A stretch of DNA of 64,000 nt from Letharia columbiana (taxonomy: Eukaryota; Ascomycota; Lecanoromycetes; Lecanorales; Parmeliaceae). The stretch's first letter is position 1. Each line of letters begins with the position of its first letter. Positions 47,405-59,449 of this stretch are shown here, piece after piece. The position numbers were made by a program, and so were the translations under genes. The notes beneath the pieces were generated by a model that worked only from the letters and a program-made list of their open reading frames with translations, was not told the DNA's origin and searched no databases. The stretch spans positions 868,001 through 932,000 of the forward strand of contig NW_023501037.1 in NCBI RefSeq assembly GCF_014066305.1, read 5' to 3'.

Positions 47405-48650
47405 ATATATTAGAGCGTATTATAGATTTTAATAAAGAGATCTTTTCGCTAGTTATAGATAGTAATTTAATAAAGAAATCGAGTAATAGTAATAATAACG
47501 ACGCTACTATTTATAATTAAAAAAGTATTTTTAATAATAAGCGAGATATTAACGAATAGATTAATAAATCTACTTATTCTCTAAATAATAGAGTAAAGTA
47601 TATTATTCGCTATCGAGATATACTTATATAAGAATATCGCCTTTAATCTCTAAAAGCGGAAATTATTTTACTTAAATAAGATAAAATATTTATAGATTAT
47701 AGTCGTAATAGTAATAATAATATATCGAGATTATTAATAATTTTAAAAATAAAGAGAATTATAAATAATATTAATCTCGAATATAATAATATCATTTAAC
47801 GATCTTAAAAAACGATTTAATTAGAGAAATTATTAATTTATTATAAAAAGAGTATTTAAAAATATCGAGCTTTAATATAGAAGATAAACGAGATATTTCG
47901 CTTAATCTCGAAAAACTTTCTTATTAAAAAGAATAAGATTCTTTAAACTCGTTAATCTCTTAATAATTAGAAAGAATTATAAACTAATAAGAAAGATAGA
48001 TTTTCGAATTATAACTATATATAATAGAAGTTTATTAACTTTTTATTAAATTAAATTAAAGATTTAATAAATCGCGAATTTAATATCGCTTAAGCGTATA
48101 TAAATATTAATTAAAGATAAAATTAAACTATATATTAATTTAATAACTATCTTCGATTATTAAAAGTCTAAATAAATCTCTATATTAAGAATTAATAAAT
48201 ATATTACTTATTTATAAAGCTTTATATAAATCTTCGCTATTAGCTAGCTAATATTTAAATTATATTAATTAAATAAAATAAGTTTTTAACGCTTATAATA
48301 TATTTAAAGAATAATAATAAAAAGTAAGAATCTTTTAAAGAATATAAAGTAGATAGTATTTCTAATTTATAAGAGAATTAATAGCGAGAAAATTAAAATT
48401 CTTAATATAAGAAATCGTAATTATCGCGAAGATAAAACGACTTCGATTTAAGAAATAAACGATCTCGAGATTATAAGTCTAAGAATAAATTTAAGAATAA
48501 TAAGTTTTATTTAAATAGTATAAAATATTATAATTATAAAGAAAAAGAATATTATATTAATATCTATATTAAATTAAAAAAATAGAAAATAAATAATTTT
48601 AATAATATATTAATTAATTTAATTAATAATTATAAGCTTTATATAGTCGA
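47405..48650 (+). pseudogene. gag remnant of the second Ty3/gypsy element
   Basis: At about 48,526-48,567 a frame reads Y-Y-N-Y-K-E-K-E-Y-Y-I-N-I-Y, which fits a C-x2-C-x4-H-x4-C zinc knuckle after TGT-to-TAT, CAT-to-TAT and GGA-to-GAA mutation. Upstream is charged, broken sequence as expected of gag. No left LTR was recognised: the element starts right after a family A module. Confidence 0.65.
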
Positions 48651-50314
48651 CTTAACGAGAAAAGAGAAATTCTTATTAAAGACTTTATAACGATAAAGAT
48701 AAAAATAGAAGTAATATTTATTTTATCGTTAATTTACGAAGATAGAGTATTTTTAAATAATTAAAACGAGTTATAAACTCTTATTAAAATCTATTTTAAT
48801 AATAATATAAAGATAAATATAATAAACTAGCGTTTTACGATTAAATAGAATCTAATAAAGATTAATAATCTTTTATTAAAACTTATATAAATAAATAAAA
48901 AATTAACTTATTACTATAGTATTTATTTAATTATCTATTATTTATAAAATAGTTAAAAGCGTATTAAGCGCTATAAATATATTTTTTATATTATTAATAA
49001 GAAAGATCTTTTAATAATTTTAGATCTTTTAATCTTAATTAATAAGCGAATTAAAATAAATATAAAAGATTAAATCTAGCGTTTCGATATTAAAAAGTAA
49101 TTACTTAAGATTCTAATATTATAATAATTCGCGAATACTTTATAGAGATATAAGATTATTTATATATTAGTTATAGTCGAAATAATAATTATAAATAAAA
49201 AATTAAAAATTAATATAGTTAAAATATAGAGTATTTATATAAATAGCGTAGAGATTATTTTTAAATCTTTTAATAAATTAAAAGAATATAAAGATATATT
49301 CTTATTAGAAGAAGTAAATTAATTATTATTATATAAAAATTATAATTATATTATTAAAATTACGACGAAGCTATTATTTAGTTTATTATATAATTTATTT
49401 AATATAAAGTTAATAATATTAAGAATTTATTTTAATAAAGTCTTAGCGAAGAATTAAATAAGATATTTTATAAGTTCGATAGAAGCTCTAATTTTATTTA
49501 TTTTAAAAAAGAATAAAGATTTATATTTATATATTAACTATCGTAAACTAAATAAAATAATTATTAAAAATTAATATCTCTTATTCTTAATTAGCGAGAC
49601 GCTTGATTATTTAAATAATTTTAAGCGATATATTAAATTTAATTTAAAGAATATTTATTATTATATATAAATTTATAAAGACGATAAGTAAAAGATAGCG
49701 TTTTATATATATTACGAGTATTTTAAATATTTAATAATATTATTTAACTTAATTAACGCTTTAATAATCTTTTAAATCTATATTATTTAAGTCTTAATTA
49801 AACTAGTTAATTAATTTTATATAATATATTTAAATAATATTTTTATCTATTTTAATATAAAAAAGAAGTATTTAGATTATATAAAGTAAATACTTAATTA
49901 ATTTAAATAATATAGCCTTTATATAAGTTTAAAGAAATATAAAAAATTTATTATCGAAGTAAAATTTCTCGACTTTATAATATTTATTATTAATATTATT
50001 ATAAATAAATATAGAATAGTTATAATCTAAGAGTAGCTAAAATTAAAAGATTATTATAATATATAAGTTTTTCCTAAATTTATAAATTTTTATCGAAGAT
50101 TTATTTATTATTAATCTTAAATTATAGGTTCTTTAATAGAATTTCTTAAGAAAAGCGAAAAAGATATTAAGTTAGAATTATTTCTATAGCTCGAAATTAT
50201 AGAATATATATTTAAGAAGTTAAAGAGTATTTTTATAATTATATTTCTTCTAAAATATTTTAACTTTTAGCTTTTAATTTAAATCGAAATTAATATCTTA
50301 TTATTCGCTATAGC
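48651..50314 (+). pseudogene. pol of the second gypsy element, part 1: RT and start of RNase H
   Basis: In one frame: I-N-Y-R-K-L-N-K-I-I-I-K-N at 49533 (from D-Y-R-x-L-N-K-I-T-I-K-N), I-S-E-T-L-D-Y-L, then exactly 99 codons after the first Asp position Y-L-N-N-I-F-I-Y at 49827 (Y-L-D-D), and E-I-N-I-L-L-F-A-I-A at 50286 (from E-T-D-A-S-x-F-A-I-A, the RNase H catalytic start). The frame is cut at 50314 by the BIR-carrying element and resumes at 51675. Confidence 0.85.
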
Positions 50315-50456
50315 TGTTAAGGAATCATTATGATTTGACTTATATATGTGTGTGGTGTAAAAGATGTTGATTAATCTATGTGCCTGCAGGGCAGATATGT
50401 GCGGTGCCAAGCCTACGCTAGTGGCCCTATGAGTATGCCTGAGGCATCTCATGACA
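50315..50456 (-). repeat. LTR of the BIR-carrying element (3' LTR in sense orientation)
   Basis: 142 bp, TG...CA, with a 5-bp target duplication ATAGC on its outer side. The ORF's stop codon (50449-50451) lies within it. Confidence 0.92.
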
Positions 50457-51342
50457 ATTGCCCACAAAAAACAGAGAAATGCCATGTCCTCATGGCAAGA
50501 AGCATGCATGCATGTGTGCTTTTCGAAAAACCGGAAAGAATTGGAGACACCAGGCTAATTAGTGGTGTGCATCCCGCTAAATCTCCTGCTGGAATGAAAA
50601 CTTTTGAATGATGAAATGACTGTCGGAGCAAGATATCGGACGGTTTCAATTCGTCCAAATATGCACTGTCCGATCTTCCTCCTGATCTTCCTCCTGCAGT
50701 CGAGAGTGGCCCAATTGGCTGTGATCGACGCAGTAGATCCTCCTCTTGTGACGTCATTGCAGTAATGTACCCTATCAATACAGTGGGGATGGAAGGCCAA
50801 ATTGCAGTTGTGTTCTCCGCTTGCTGAGTGATGATTTGACGTGGAAGCGTGGAGAGTAGACCTGTGTTCTTGGTGATGGGGGCCTTGCTGCCGCTTGGTT
50901 TCTCTGCAGTGTTCTCCACAGTGTTCTCCGCAATCTTCTCCGTATTTGCCTGTTGTAGTTCCTCCTCTTGCTCAACTGAGTGCTCTGGCTGAGTGGCTGA
51001 CTGAGTGGATGACTGAGTGGATTGGTGAGCTGGCGAAGTGGCTGCTTGTAGAGACCTTCTCTTGTATTGCTGGCGTCGAGTCTTCTGATTCCGGTCCTTC
51101 TTTTTCTGCTGTGTTGCACGTACAAATGGACACTCCGGTGATCGAGTAGCGTGGAAATCAAATGGATTGTCACTATCCCAGTCACAAGGATCAAGACCGC
51201 ATAGTGAGCACACCGTTAGATCCGGGGATGGAAAAGTAGGGTCGAATTCTCGATGAAAGCCAGCACGGGCTACGGTAGAGGCACTTGGATAAACGTGTGG
51301 CTATGACGTGAATGAGGCGAGTCTTTTAGCGTATGAATTCAT
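50449..51342 (-). pseudogene. BIR-domain protein with repeat-rich tail, one nonsense mutation
   Basis: The frame opens at the ATG at 51340-51342 and would give 297 codons, but codon 14 (51301-51303) is TAG. With Trp at that place it reads S-F-T-S-W-P-H, the usual BIR opening, followed by A-R-A-G-F-H and then C45-S-L-C48, H64 and C71, the C-x2-C-x15-H-x6-C zinc ligands; P-E-C-P-F-V closes the fold. Residues 75-110 are basic and Gln-rich. About 110-185 is Gln/Thr/Asn-rich with E-N-T repeats. The C-terminus has no recognised domain. BIR domains bind zinc and mediate protein contacts in inhibitor-of-apoptosis and Bir1/survivin proteins; the role here is unknown. A start at GTG 51213 would remove half the domain. 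The TAG is CpA-to-TpA on the plus strand, so RIP is the likely cause. Confidence 0.8.
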
Positions 51343-51517
51343 GATATCGATAGGCCTAGCGAAAGGATCGATGTGGACGGTGTTTTGGTCAAATGGTACT
51401 CGATGACCAACGAGTGTATATAAGGGCCGGCTTGGAGCGTTGCACTATTAGGTGTTGATGCAGGCTTTGCGTAAACGTCTGATGTGACGCCTGTTGGTCT
51501 ATGGATATAGATCTTCA

Positions 51518-51530
51518 GGTGTTGCTACCA
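51518..51530 (-). promoter_or_regulatory. Primer binding site of the BIR-carrying element
   Basis: The minus strand reads TGGTAGCAACACC two bases inside the LTR, which would pair with a tRNA 3' end ...GGTGTTGCTACCA. The first seven bases equal those used by many elements primed by initiator tRNA-Met; the tRNA itself is not identified. Confidence 0.65.
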
Positions 51531-51532
51531 AT

Positions 51533-51674
51533 TGTTAAGGAATCATTATGGTTTGACTCATATATGTGTGTGGTGTAAAAGATGTTGATTATTCTATGTG
51601 CCTGCAGGGCAGATATGTGCGGTGCCAAGCCTACGCTAGTGGCCCTATGAGTATCCCTGACGCATCTCATGACA
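51533..51674 (-). repeat. LTR of the BIR-carrying element (5' LTR in sense orientation)
   Basis: 142 bp, differing from 50315-50456 at five positions (two transitions, three transversions), so the insertion is not brand new. Followed by the ATAGC duplication at 51675-51679. Confidence 0.92.
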
Positions 51675-52426
51675 ATAGCGAGTATATTAATTTAGTTATA
51701 TATAAATAAGTAATAATATTTAATTATTTTTTATTTAAGAAAGATAATTAATATAAATTATAATTATAAAATATATAATTAAAAACTTCTCGCGATTATT
51801 ATAATATTTAAATATTAATACTATTATCTAAAGAGAAGTTTCTATATTATAAAAGTTTTTATTAATTATAATAATTTAAAATATTTTATAAAGTAATTAA
51901 TATTAAATAGTAGATAAATTCGCTAAATAATAAAACTCTCTTTATATAATTTTTTAATTTTATATAAATTAAATAAGATAAACTTTATTAATACGCCTTT
52001 AAAACGCTTTAATTATAAAGGCGAAAATAAATTAATTAATAGACTTTTCTTTATATTATAATAGAAACTAGCTAGAATTAAAAATCTTTTAAATTCTATT
52101 TTAATTATTATTAAGATAGCTTATAAAAATTATAAAAATTATATATATAAAAAATATAATTTTAATAATAAATATCTTATTATATTAAATAATTTAAGTA
52201 TAAATAAAAGTTTCTTAGATACTAGTTTTTAAAAGAAGTATTTATAAAAAAGATAATATTTAAGAATTTAATAACTATTATAATATAAGAAATCTACTTA
52301 AATATAATATATTCTTTAAAATTTAAAGAATTTTAATCTTTAATAAAAGAAAGCTTAAGCGAGATATTTATTTAATATATTCGTAATATAATTAATAAGC
52401 GACTTAATTCTATTATTAAAACTATA
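51675..52426 (+). pseudogene. pol of the second gypsy element, part 2: rest of RNase H
   Basis: Continues the frame cut at 50314 (A-I-A-S-I-L-I). Near 51,910-51,990 is R-x-A-R-x-x-x-K-L-S-L-Y-N-F-L-I-Y-Y-K-L-N-K-I-N-F-I-N-T-P, the mutated end of RNase H with its tether. The element is interrupted again at 52427 by family B and C repeats. Confidence 0.75.
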
Positions 52427-53570
52427 AGTAAAGGCCTATGAATTAAATTTATAAAGTTGAATTTTTCTAAGTTAAATCGAATTTTAGCCCTAGCTCTAAG
52501 TTAAATCGAACTCTAATCGCTTACTATACGTTTTTAATCTACTTCTATTACTATAAAATTAATTTAATCTATATAGTATATAAGTATATATATATAAAGA
52601 GAGGCGCGCTAAGGTCTAATTAGAAAGGTATAATAATTACTTATAAAAAATAGAGAAAGACTATATTCTTATAGTAAGAAGTATTAAAATATCGAAAAGA
52701 AATAAAGATAACGTATTAATTAGTGGTGTAAATCCTATAATATCTTCTATCGTAGTGAAATTTTTCGAATAATAAAATAGCTATAGATATCGAACGGTTT
52801 TAATTCGTTTAAATATATATCGTTTCGAAGTAATAATTTAATATAAAACCGTAGAGAGTATATAACGTGAGATCTTAAAGAGCTAAGCCGTATTCTTAAC
52901 GATGATAGCCTTATTACCGCTTAGTTTCTTCGTAATATTCTTCGCATTTATCTATTATAGTTCCTTCTCTTACTTCTTAATATAGTAAAAATAATAGATT
53001 AAATTATAGTAATATTTTTCGCTTATTAAGTAATAACTTAATATAAAATAATTAAGTTATAATAATATTCTTTACTTACTAAATAATAATTTAATATAAA
53101 ATTATAAAGAATATATAACGTAAGATCTTAGAGAGCTAAGCCGTATTCTTAATAATAATAATCTTATTACCGCTTAGTTTCTATAGTATTCTTCGTATTT
53201 ATCTATTATAGTTCTTTCTCTTACTTCTTAATATAGTAAAGATAATAAACTAAATTATAGTAATATTCTCCGCTTACTAAGTAATAATTTAATATAAAAT
53301 CATAGAGAGTATATAATATGAAATCTTAGAGAGCTAAGCCGTATTCTTAATACTAAAGACTTTATTATCGCTTAATTTCTTTATAGTATTCTCCGTATTC
53401 GTCTACTATATTAACTTCTCTTATACTAGCTAAATAAATTAATATAAGATTATAAAGAGTAGGCCTATTATATTACTACTGCTAATAACTATCTTCGTAA
53501 TATTCTCCGTAGTATTCTCCGTATTCGCCTATTATAGATTCTTCTCTTATTTAACTAAATGCGAGGATAT
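52427..53570 (-). repeat. Family B copy with palindromic terminus
   Basis: Starts AGTAAAGGCCTATGAATT, runs through the mutated 3' part of the BIR-element ORF and several mutated tail units (TCTTCGCTTACTAA words), and joins family C without spacer. Confidence 0.75.
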
Positions 53571-54355
53571 CGAGAATAAATATATTTATATTAATAGAAT
53601 TAGTAGAATTAATAGAATAATAGAAGAAGAATAGTTATATAAATAGATAGAAGGATTATTATTTAATCTCGAACGCGTTTAATATAACTATAATATTTAA
53701 ATATTAGTTTAATTTATTTATCGCTAACTTAGAAAAAGTATATAGAGGAGAATATATTCGTTTAGACTCTTTTTAAAGATTTTTTAACGCGTTTATAAGT
53801 AGTAGTAGATAGCTATTAAGCTCGCTTACGATCTCGATTATTAATAATAATAAATTTATTAAGAGATAATCTAGAAGCGTTAGTAAGGAGCTCTAATTAG
53901 ATAAAAGATACTAAAGATAATTATATTTATATTAATGAAATTAATAGAATTAATAAAATTAATAGAATAATAAAAGAATAATAAATAGATAAAAGAATTA
54001 TTATTTAATCTTAAACGCGTCTAATATAACTACTATAACTATTATATTTAAATATTTATTTAATCTATTAATAATAGATTAAACTTTATAATTTTTATAA
54101 CGTTAGAAAGCGTAAAGCGAGCTTTATAATTTAAGAGATTATTAAATAAATATATTTAATATAAACTAAGTATTTTAAAATATAAAAGTTTTATATATAG
54201 ATTTTTAATAAGAAAAGCGCGGGAGAACTATTAGGCTAACTTAGTCGATCTAATTAAAAAGCGTATAAAACTCGTATTTATAATTAACTATATATATAAA
54301 TTCAAGATTTTCAAGCTTAGCTCTATCTTATTCTATTATATATACTAATTAATTT
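53571..54355 (+). repeat. Family C repeat, copy 4
   Basis: Shows both AACGCGTTT blocks (53,680 and 54,015), the AGTAGTAGATAGCTATTAAG block, the TTAATAGAATT run and the closing CTTATTCTATTATATATACTAATT module. B and C together interrupt the gypsy element between RNase H and integrase. Confidence 0.77.
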
Positions 54356-55950
54356 TAAATAATTTATTTTATATTTAATTATTAAAGTATTAATAACTAG
54401 CGAAATAATATATAATATAAATTATAAGCTTATTTATAAATTTATAAAAATACTTTAATAAGAGAATACTCTTATTAAATAGTATAAAGTTAATAAAATA
54501 GTAAGTAAGCGAATACGAAGTGTTAATAATTAAATTTAAAATAGTTAGAGGCTATTAAGATATAATAAGAAATTATATATTTTTAAAAAAGATTTAATTC
54601 GAGAAAATCTATTAAAATACTATTAGAATAATTTTATAACTAGATATTTTAATATTAATAAGATATTTAAACTAATAAATAAAAAATATTATTAGAATAG
54701 TATTTATATAAATATTAAGAAGTATATTAATATATATAATATTTATTAGCATATGAAGATAAAACGCTATTATCTCTATAATAAACTAAATCTACTTTCT
54801 TTATTAATAAAATTATAAAAGAAATTATAATAAATTTTATTATAAATCTTTCTTTTAATAAATATAAAGATTATATTTATAATTTAATTCTTATAATAAT
54901 TAATCGATATATTAAAATATTAAGATATATACTTATTAATAAGATAATTAATATTATATAATTAAAAGAGTTATTTATAAAGAAAATTATTCTTTAATAT
55001 AAAGTATTAAAAGATATTATTATAAATCGAGAATTTATCTTTATAAATATATTTTAATTAGAAATTTATTATTAATTATAAATAAAATATAAATTAAATA
55101 TTATCTTTTATTTATAAACTAATAAATAAATAAATTAATAAAATTAGACTTTAAAATATTATTTAAAAATATATTATTTAAAGTAATAAGATAATTATAT
55201 AGAGCTTCTATTAATTATAAAATTTATATATTATTAAAATAATTATAAAATAATTAATTATAATCTATTTTTCGCTATATATAAATATTAATTAAAATTA
55301 AAATTAATCGCTAAAGATAGTATTATTAAGAGAGAAATACTTATAATAAAAAAACGTATTAAAGAAATCGATATAATTCGATAAGAGCTAATAAGATATT
55401 AATAAAATATATAAAAATTTAAAAACGTAATCGAAATTTTATAATAAGAATTATAAATTATAAAGATTTAATCGTAACAATTTTATTATACTTTTTATAA
55501 AGAATTTAAAATAAAAAAGATTAAATAAAAAGCTTTTTAATAAATAAATAAATTTATTTTATATTTAAAAATATATTAAAACGTAAGCGTATCGACTATA
55601 GCTATCGCTTATTTATTAAATCTACTTTATTTTCTATATATTATTATTAAAACTATATAAATAAAAATTAAAAGATTTAAATATCTTTAAATATTTTATT
55701 TTTAAACTAATAAAAGATAATAAAGAGTATTTAATAAAATTTATATATAAAAAGCGTATAAAAAAGAATAAGATAAAATATCTTATTTAATAGAAAGATT
55801 ATTTTAAGAAATATAATAAATAGTTTAATAAAGAAGTTATAAAGAATATATAAAATCTAATTAATAAGTTTAATAAGTAAAACTCGTAGATATAAAATAT
55901 ATAAAATATAAATATCGAAAAAGAACTCGAAAATTAATAATTTTAAAAAA
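54356..55950 (+). pseudogene. pol of the second gypsy element, part 3: integrase and chromodomain
   Basis: Around 54,730-54,840 a frame reads I-Y-N-I-Y-*-H-M-K-I-K-R-Y (from C-D-I-C-Q-R-M-K-x-K-R-H, the integrase zinc-finger end). It is followed at 54833 by N-F-I-I-N-L (from D-F-I-x-x-L, first catalytic Asp) and N-R-Y-I-K. Near 55,770-55,860 comes Y-L-I-*-*-K-D-Y-F-K-K-Y-N-K-*-F, the aromatic-rich core of a chromodomain (Y-L-V-x-W-K-x-Y, E-Y-N-x-W). This shows that the sequences on both sides of 52427-54355 belong to one chromovirus. Confidence 0.8.
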
Positions 55951-57760
55951 TAATAAAAAATAAAAAATCTAGTTATAAGAAGTTAAATTTAAAACTTTAT
56001 AATAAAAAATAATATTAAAAGAGCTAATAAAAAGTATTAATATTTAAAGATAATAAAGAAAAGATTATATTATTAGATATAATAGATATTATAGTATTAA
56101 ATATATATATATAAAATAATAGACTAGTTAAATTCTTTAAAGTCTTTATCGAAAATATTAATATTAACGTTATTACTATCGAGATTATTCTCTAAATCGC
56201 CTTTATAAATAGATCTTATCTTATTATCCTCTATTTCTTTTAATTTATTCTTCTCTTCTTTCTCTATCTCTTCTTTTTTATTTTTCTCTTTCTCTTTATC
56301 TCTACTATTATCTATTTTATTCTTATTATTATTACTCTTAAAATTTAAATTTAATTTAAATATTAAAAAAGATATATTTATTAAAAAAAGATTAATTTAA
56401 AATATATTTAATATAAGTACGAGAAATAAGAAATAGATATAAATATTATAAATATATACGATAAAGCGTATAACGTCGTAGATATCTATAAGAATATTTA
56501 GAATTTTTTAAAGAATCTTTACTTTATTAAGCGAAGCCGCTTCGCTATTTAACTTCTTCTTTATTTCTAAATAATTTTTAATATATTAAATAGTTATTAA
56601 AATCGTATTAAAGTATTTATAAATAGTTTTAAATCGCGTAATAAATATAAAATCGAAGATATTAAGAATAAGAATATAATAAATAATATAAGTATATTAT
56701 AAGCGAATATAAATTATAGCGTTAATATTAATAAAAATATATTTATTTATTAAAATCTTTTAAAAAAATTAGTAGACGCTATAAGTATATCTATTATATA
56801 TTATTTATATAAAAACTTATTATAATATAATTATTACGAAGACGAGTATAATAATAATACTTTATAATTATATTTTTATTATTATTAAATATAATATTAT
56901 ATAAGCGAATAGTATATTAAAAAACTTATCGAGTATAATAATAATAAATATTTTTATTTAATATTAATAGAGATTTAACGCTATAAAAAGCGAGTATTAT
57001 AAATTATAGCTATTAATATAAAAGAAATATATATATAATTATAAAGTCTTTAAAATACTTATAATAATAGCTATAACGTCTATAAAATATATTTATTAAA
57101 TATATATTTATTATATATTAATTATAAAAAGCGTAGATTATTAAAAATTAATAAAGAAATATTAATAAAATAGAATTTTTTTAAAAGAAAAGTAAATATT
57201 ATTATAGTCGTATATTAATTATATATATTACGTATTTAAATTATAATATTAACTATTACTTTATATATTATTATAATTATATTTAATTTATAAAAATATA
57301 TCTAATATTATTTATAAGCGTTATATACTTTTATTATATATTTATACTATATTATTATAAAAAACTCCTTTTCTTCTTTTCTTATAAGATTTAAAAAATT
57401 TTAATAAATCTTTTAATAATAATAAATTATTCTTTTTATACTTAGATTTAAGAATAAATCTTTAAAAAAAGAAGATTATTATTATTAAAGAGGCTTATAG
57501 ATTCGAAGTAAGAGAATTTTAAATTACTTAATTTATATATATCTAATATACGCTTAATAAAGTTTTAATAAATAAGTTTAAATAAGTAATTTCTCTCGAT
57601 TTTTTTTACTTTCTTAAAAATTAATTTTACTATTAAATCGATATATAAATATATTTATTTTTTAATTTTATATTACTATATAATTCTAAATCTCTTTAAG
57701 TTTAATATATTAATAATTAAGAATATAAAGCTTATATTAATAATATATTAATAAATAACG
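55951..57760. other. RIP-degraded AT-rich DNA, unassigned
   Basis: No motif recognised. There is a T-rich, C-rich tract at 56,215-56,310 (TCTTCTTTCTCTATCTC type). Near 57,515-57,700 are the TCTAATATACG and TTTTACTTTCTTAAAAATTAATTT sequences also present at 46,690-46,870, a further dispersed repeat. Confidence 0.5.
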
Positions 57761-58235
57761 AGTAAAGGTCTATAAATTAAATTTATAATTATTTTTTTAA
57801 TTAGGGCTATCGAGTAAATAGATAAGTAATCTTTGATGAGCGAACTTTAGTAAGCGGGCTATTCGGCTGTCGAGCGAACTTTAATAAGCGATATTTAGAT
57901 TCCTTGCTTATTAATAACTATAGAATTAAACTTTAAAATTCTTAAAGATTTGAAAAGCGTAAATAACGCTTTATAATTTAAAAAAAGAATCGTAAAATTT
58001 TAATAGAAAATAAAAAAGTTATTCTATTCGTAAATAACGTATATCTATTTTTAATAAGAGAGACGTAAGAGAGCGAGATTTTAATAGTTACGAACGTTAA
58101 TTTATTTACTCGCGATAAATTAGTCGATCTAATTAAAAAGCGTAGTAATTCTAAATTTATAATTAGCTATATATATAAATTTAAGATTTTTAAGCTTAGC
58201 TCTATCTTATTCTATTATATATATTAATAAGAGAA
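57761..58235 (+). repeat. Family A repeat, copy 8
   Basis: Starts AGTAAAGGTCTATAAATT. It contains CGGGCTATTCGGCTGTCGAGC, a less mutated version of the half-unit junction, and ends with the CTTATTCTATTATATATATTAATA module. Confidence 0.75.
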
Positions 58236-58660
58236 ATTATATAAAAAATAAGAATAAGATAGTTAAAAGTACTTTATATAAATAGAAGAGAATTAAAATA
58301 CTTAATATAGAATAGAATTCTAATTATCTTTCTTATTATCGAAAAATATATAATTTTTTTATTCTAATAACGATCTCTTTATATTCTCTTTATTAATAAG
58401 AACTTTTTATTTAAAGAAACGTATAGTTAATAATCTTAATATAAAAAATAAAATCTCGAATTCTTAAATCTTAAAGTATCGTAAGTTAAATAATAATTAT
58501 AAATAAATTTAATATAAATTAGATTAGAAGTAAGAATTTAATATAATAGCGAGTTTATATCTTCTTTATTAGCGAGAATTTCTTATTTAAAAAAATATAT
58601 AGCTAATAATCTTAATATAAAATATAAAATTCTAGATTCTTAAATATTAATATAGATCGA

Positions 58661-59174
58661 CTAAGTTATTATAAGTAAATAAATTAGCGTCCGTAATTAT
58701 TAAAATCTCGCCCTCCCGCGCCTCTCTTATTAAAAAAATAGATATACGTTATTTATAATAGAAATAACTTTTTTATTTTCTATTAAAATTTTAAGATTTT
58801 TTTTTAAATTATAGAGCGCTATTTACGCTTTTCAAATTTTTAAGAATTCTAAAATTTAATCTTATAATTATTAATAAGTAAGAAATCTAAATATTACTTA
58901 TTAAAGTTCGCTCGATAGCCTTAATTAAAAAATAGATATATATTATTTAATTTTAGAATAACCTTTTTATTTTCTATTAAATTTTTAAGATTTTTTATTT
59001 AAATTATAGAACGTAATATAGGCTTTTAGATAAAAAAAGAATTATTAAATTTAGTCTTATAGATATTTAAAGATAAGAAATTCAGATATCGCTTATTAAA
59101 GATCGCTTATTAAAATTTACTCGATAGCTCTAATTAAAATAAATAGTTATAAATTTAATTTATAGATCTTTACT
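58661..59174 (-). repeat. Family A repeat, copy 9
   Basis: Inverted relative to the previous copy, 430 bp away. Two half-units with CGCTCGATAGCC (58,912) and CTCGATAGCTC (59,121); ends with the reverse complement of AGTAAAGATCTATAAATT. The 425 bases between the two copies contain a direct repeat of TAATAATCTTAATATAAAA. Confidence 0.73.
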
Positions 59175-59315
59175 CGTAAAATAATATATATATAAGATAT
59201 TTCGATTAGAATTTCTATATTTAGAAGTATAAGTAGTTATTCTAATTATTATTTTAATTAACGACTAATTATATTTATTTTTATTTATATTTATTTAATA
59301 AATTCGATATAATAG

Positions 59316-59435
59316 CTATTACTATTATAACTATTACTATTATAACTATTACTATTATAACTATTACTATTATAACTATTACTATTATAACTATTACTAT
59401 TATAACTATTACTATTATAACTATTACTATTATAA
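59316..59435. repeat. Perfect 15-bp tandem array, 8 copies
   Basis: CTATTACTATTATAA is repeated eight times without change, followed by a partial unit. It is preceded by TATATAAGATATTTCG...AGAAGTATAA..AGTAGTTATTCTAATTATT, the same context as the arrays at 16.6-17.5 kb, so these belong to one dispersed repeat. Confidence 0.95.
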
Positions 59436-59449
59436 CTATTATTATTAAT

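Larger units (their letters stand above)
50315..51674 (-). mobile_element. Non-autonomous LTR retroelement carrying a BIR-domain ORF
   Basis: A 1,360-bp element with 142-bp direct terminal repeats (50315-50456, 51533-51674; five differences seen), which begin TGTTAAGG and end CATGACA. It is flanked by the exact 5-bp duplication ATAGC (50310-50314, 51675-51679). On the minus strand TGGTAGCAACACC lies 2 bases inside the LTR, a tRNA-type primer binding site, so minus is the sense strand. The only long ORF is the BIR-domain one; no RT or integrase is present, so it depends on another element for movement. CpA and TpG are normal, unlike the host sequence, so it arrived after RIP of the surrounding gypsy element. 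Confidence 0.9.

Noticed and set aside
50775..51194. 139-codon minus-strand frame in the BIR element
   Set aside because: Alternative frame of the 297-codon BIR ORF; it has no zinc-ligand pattern.
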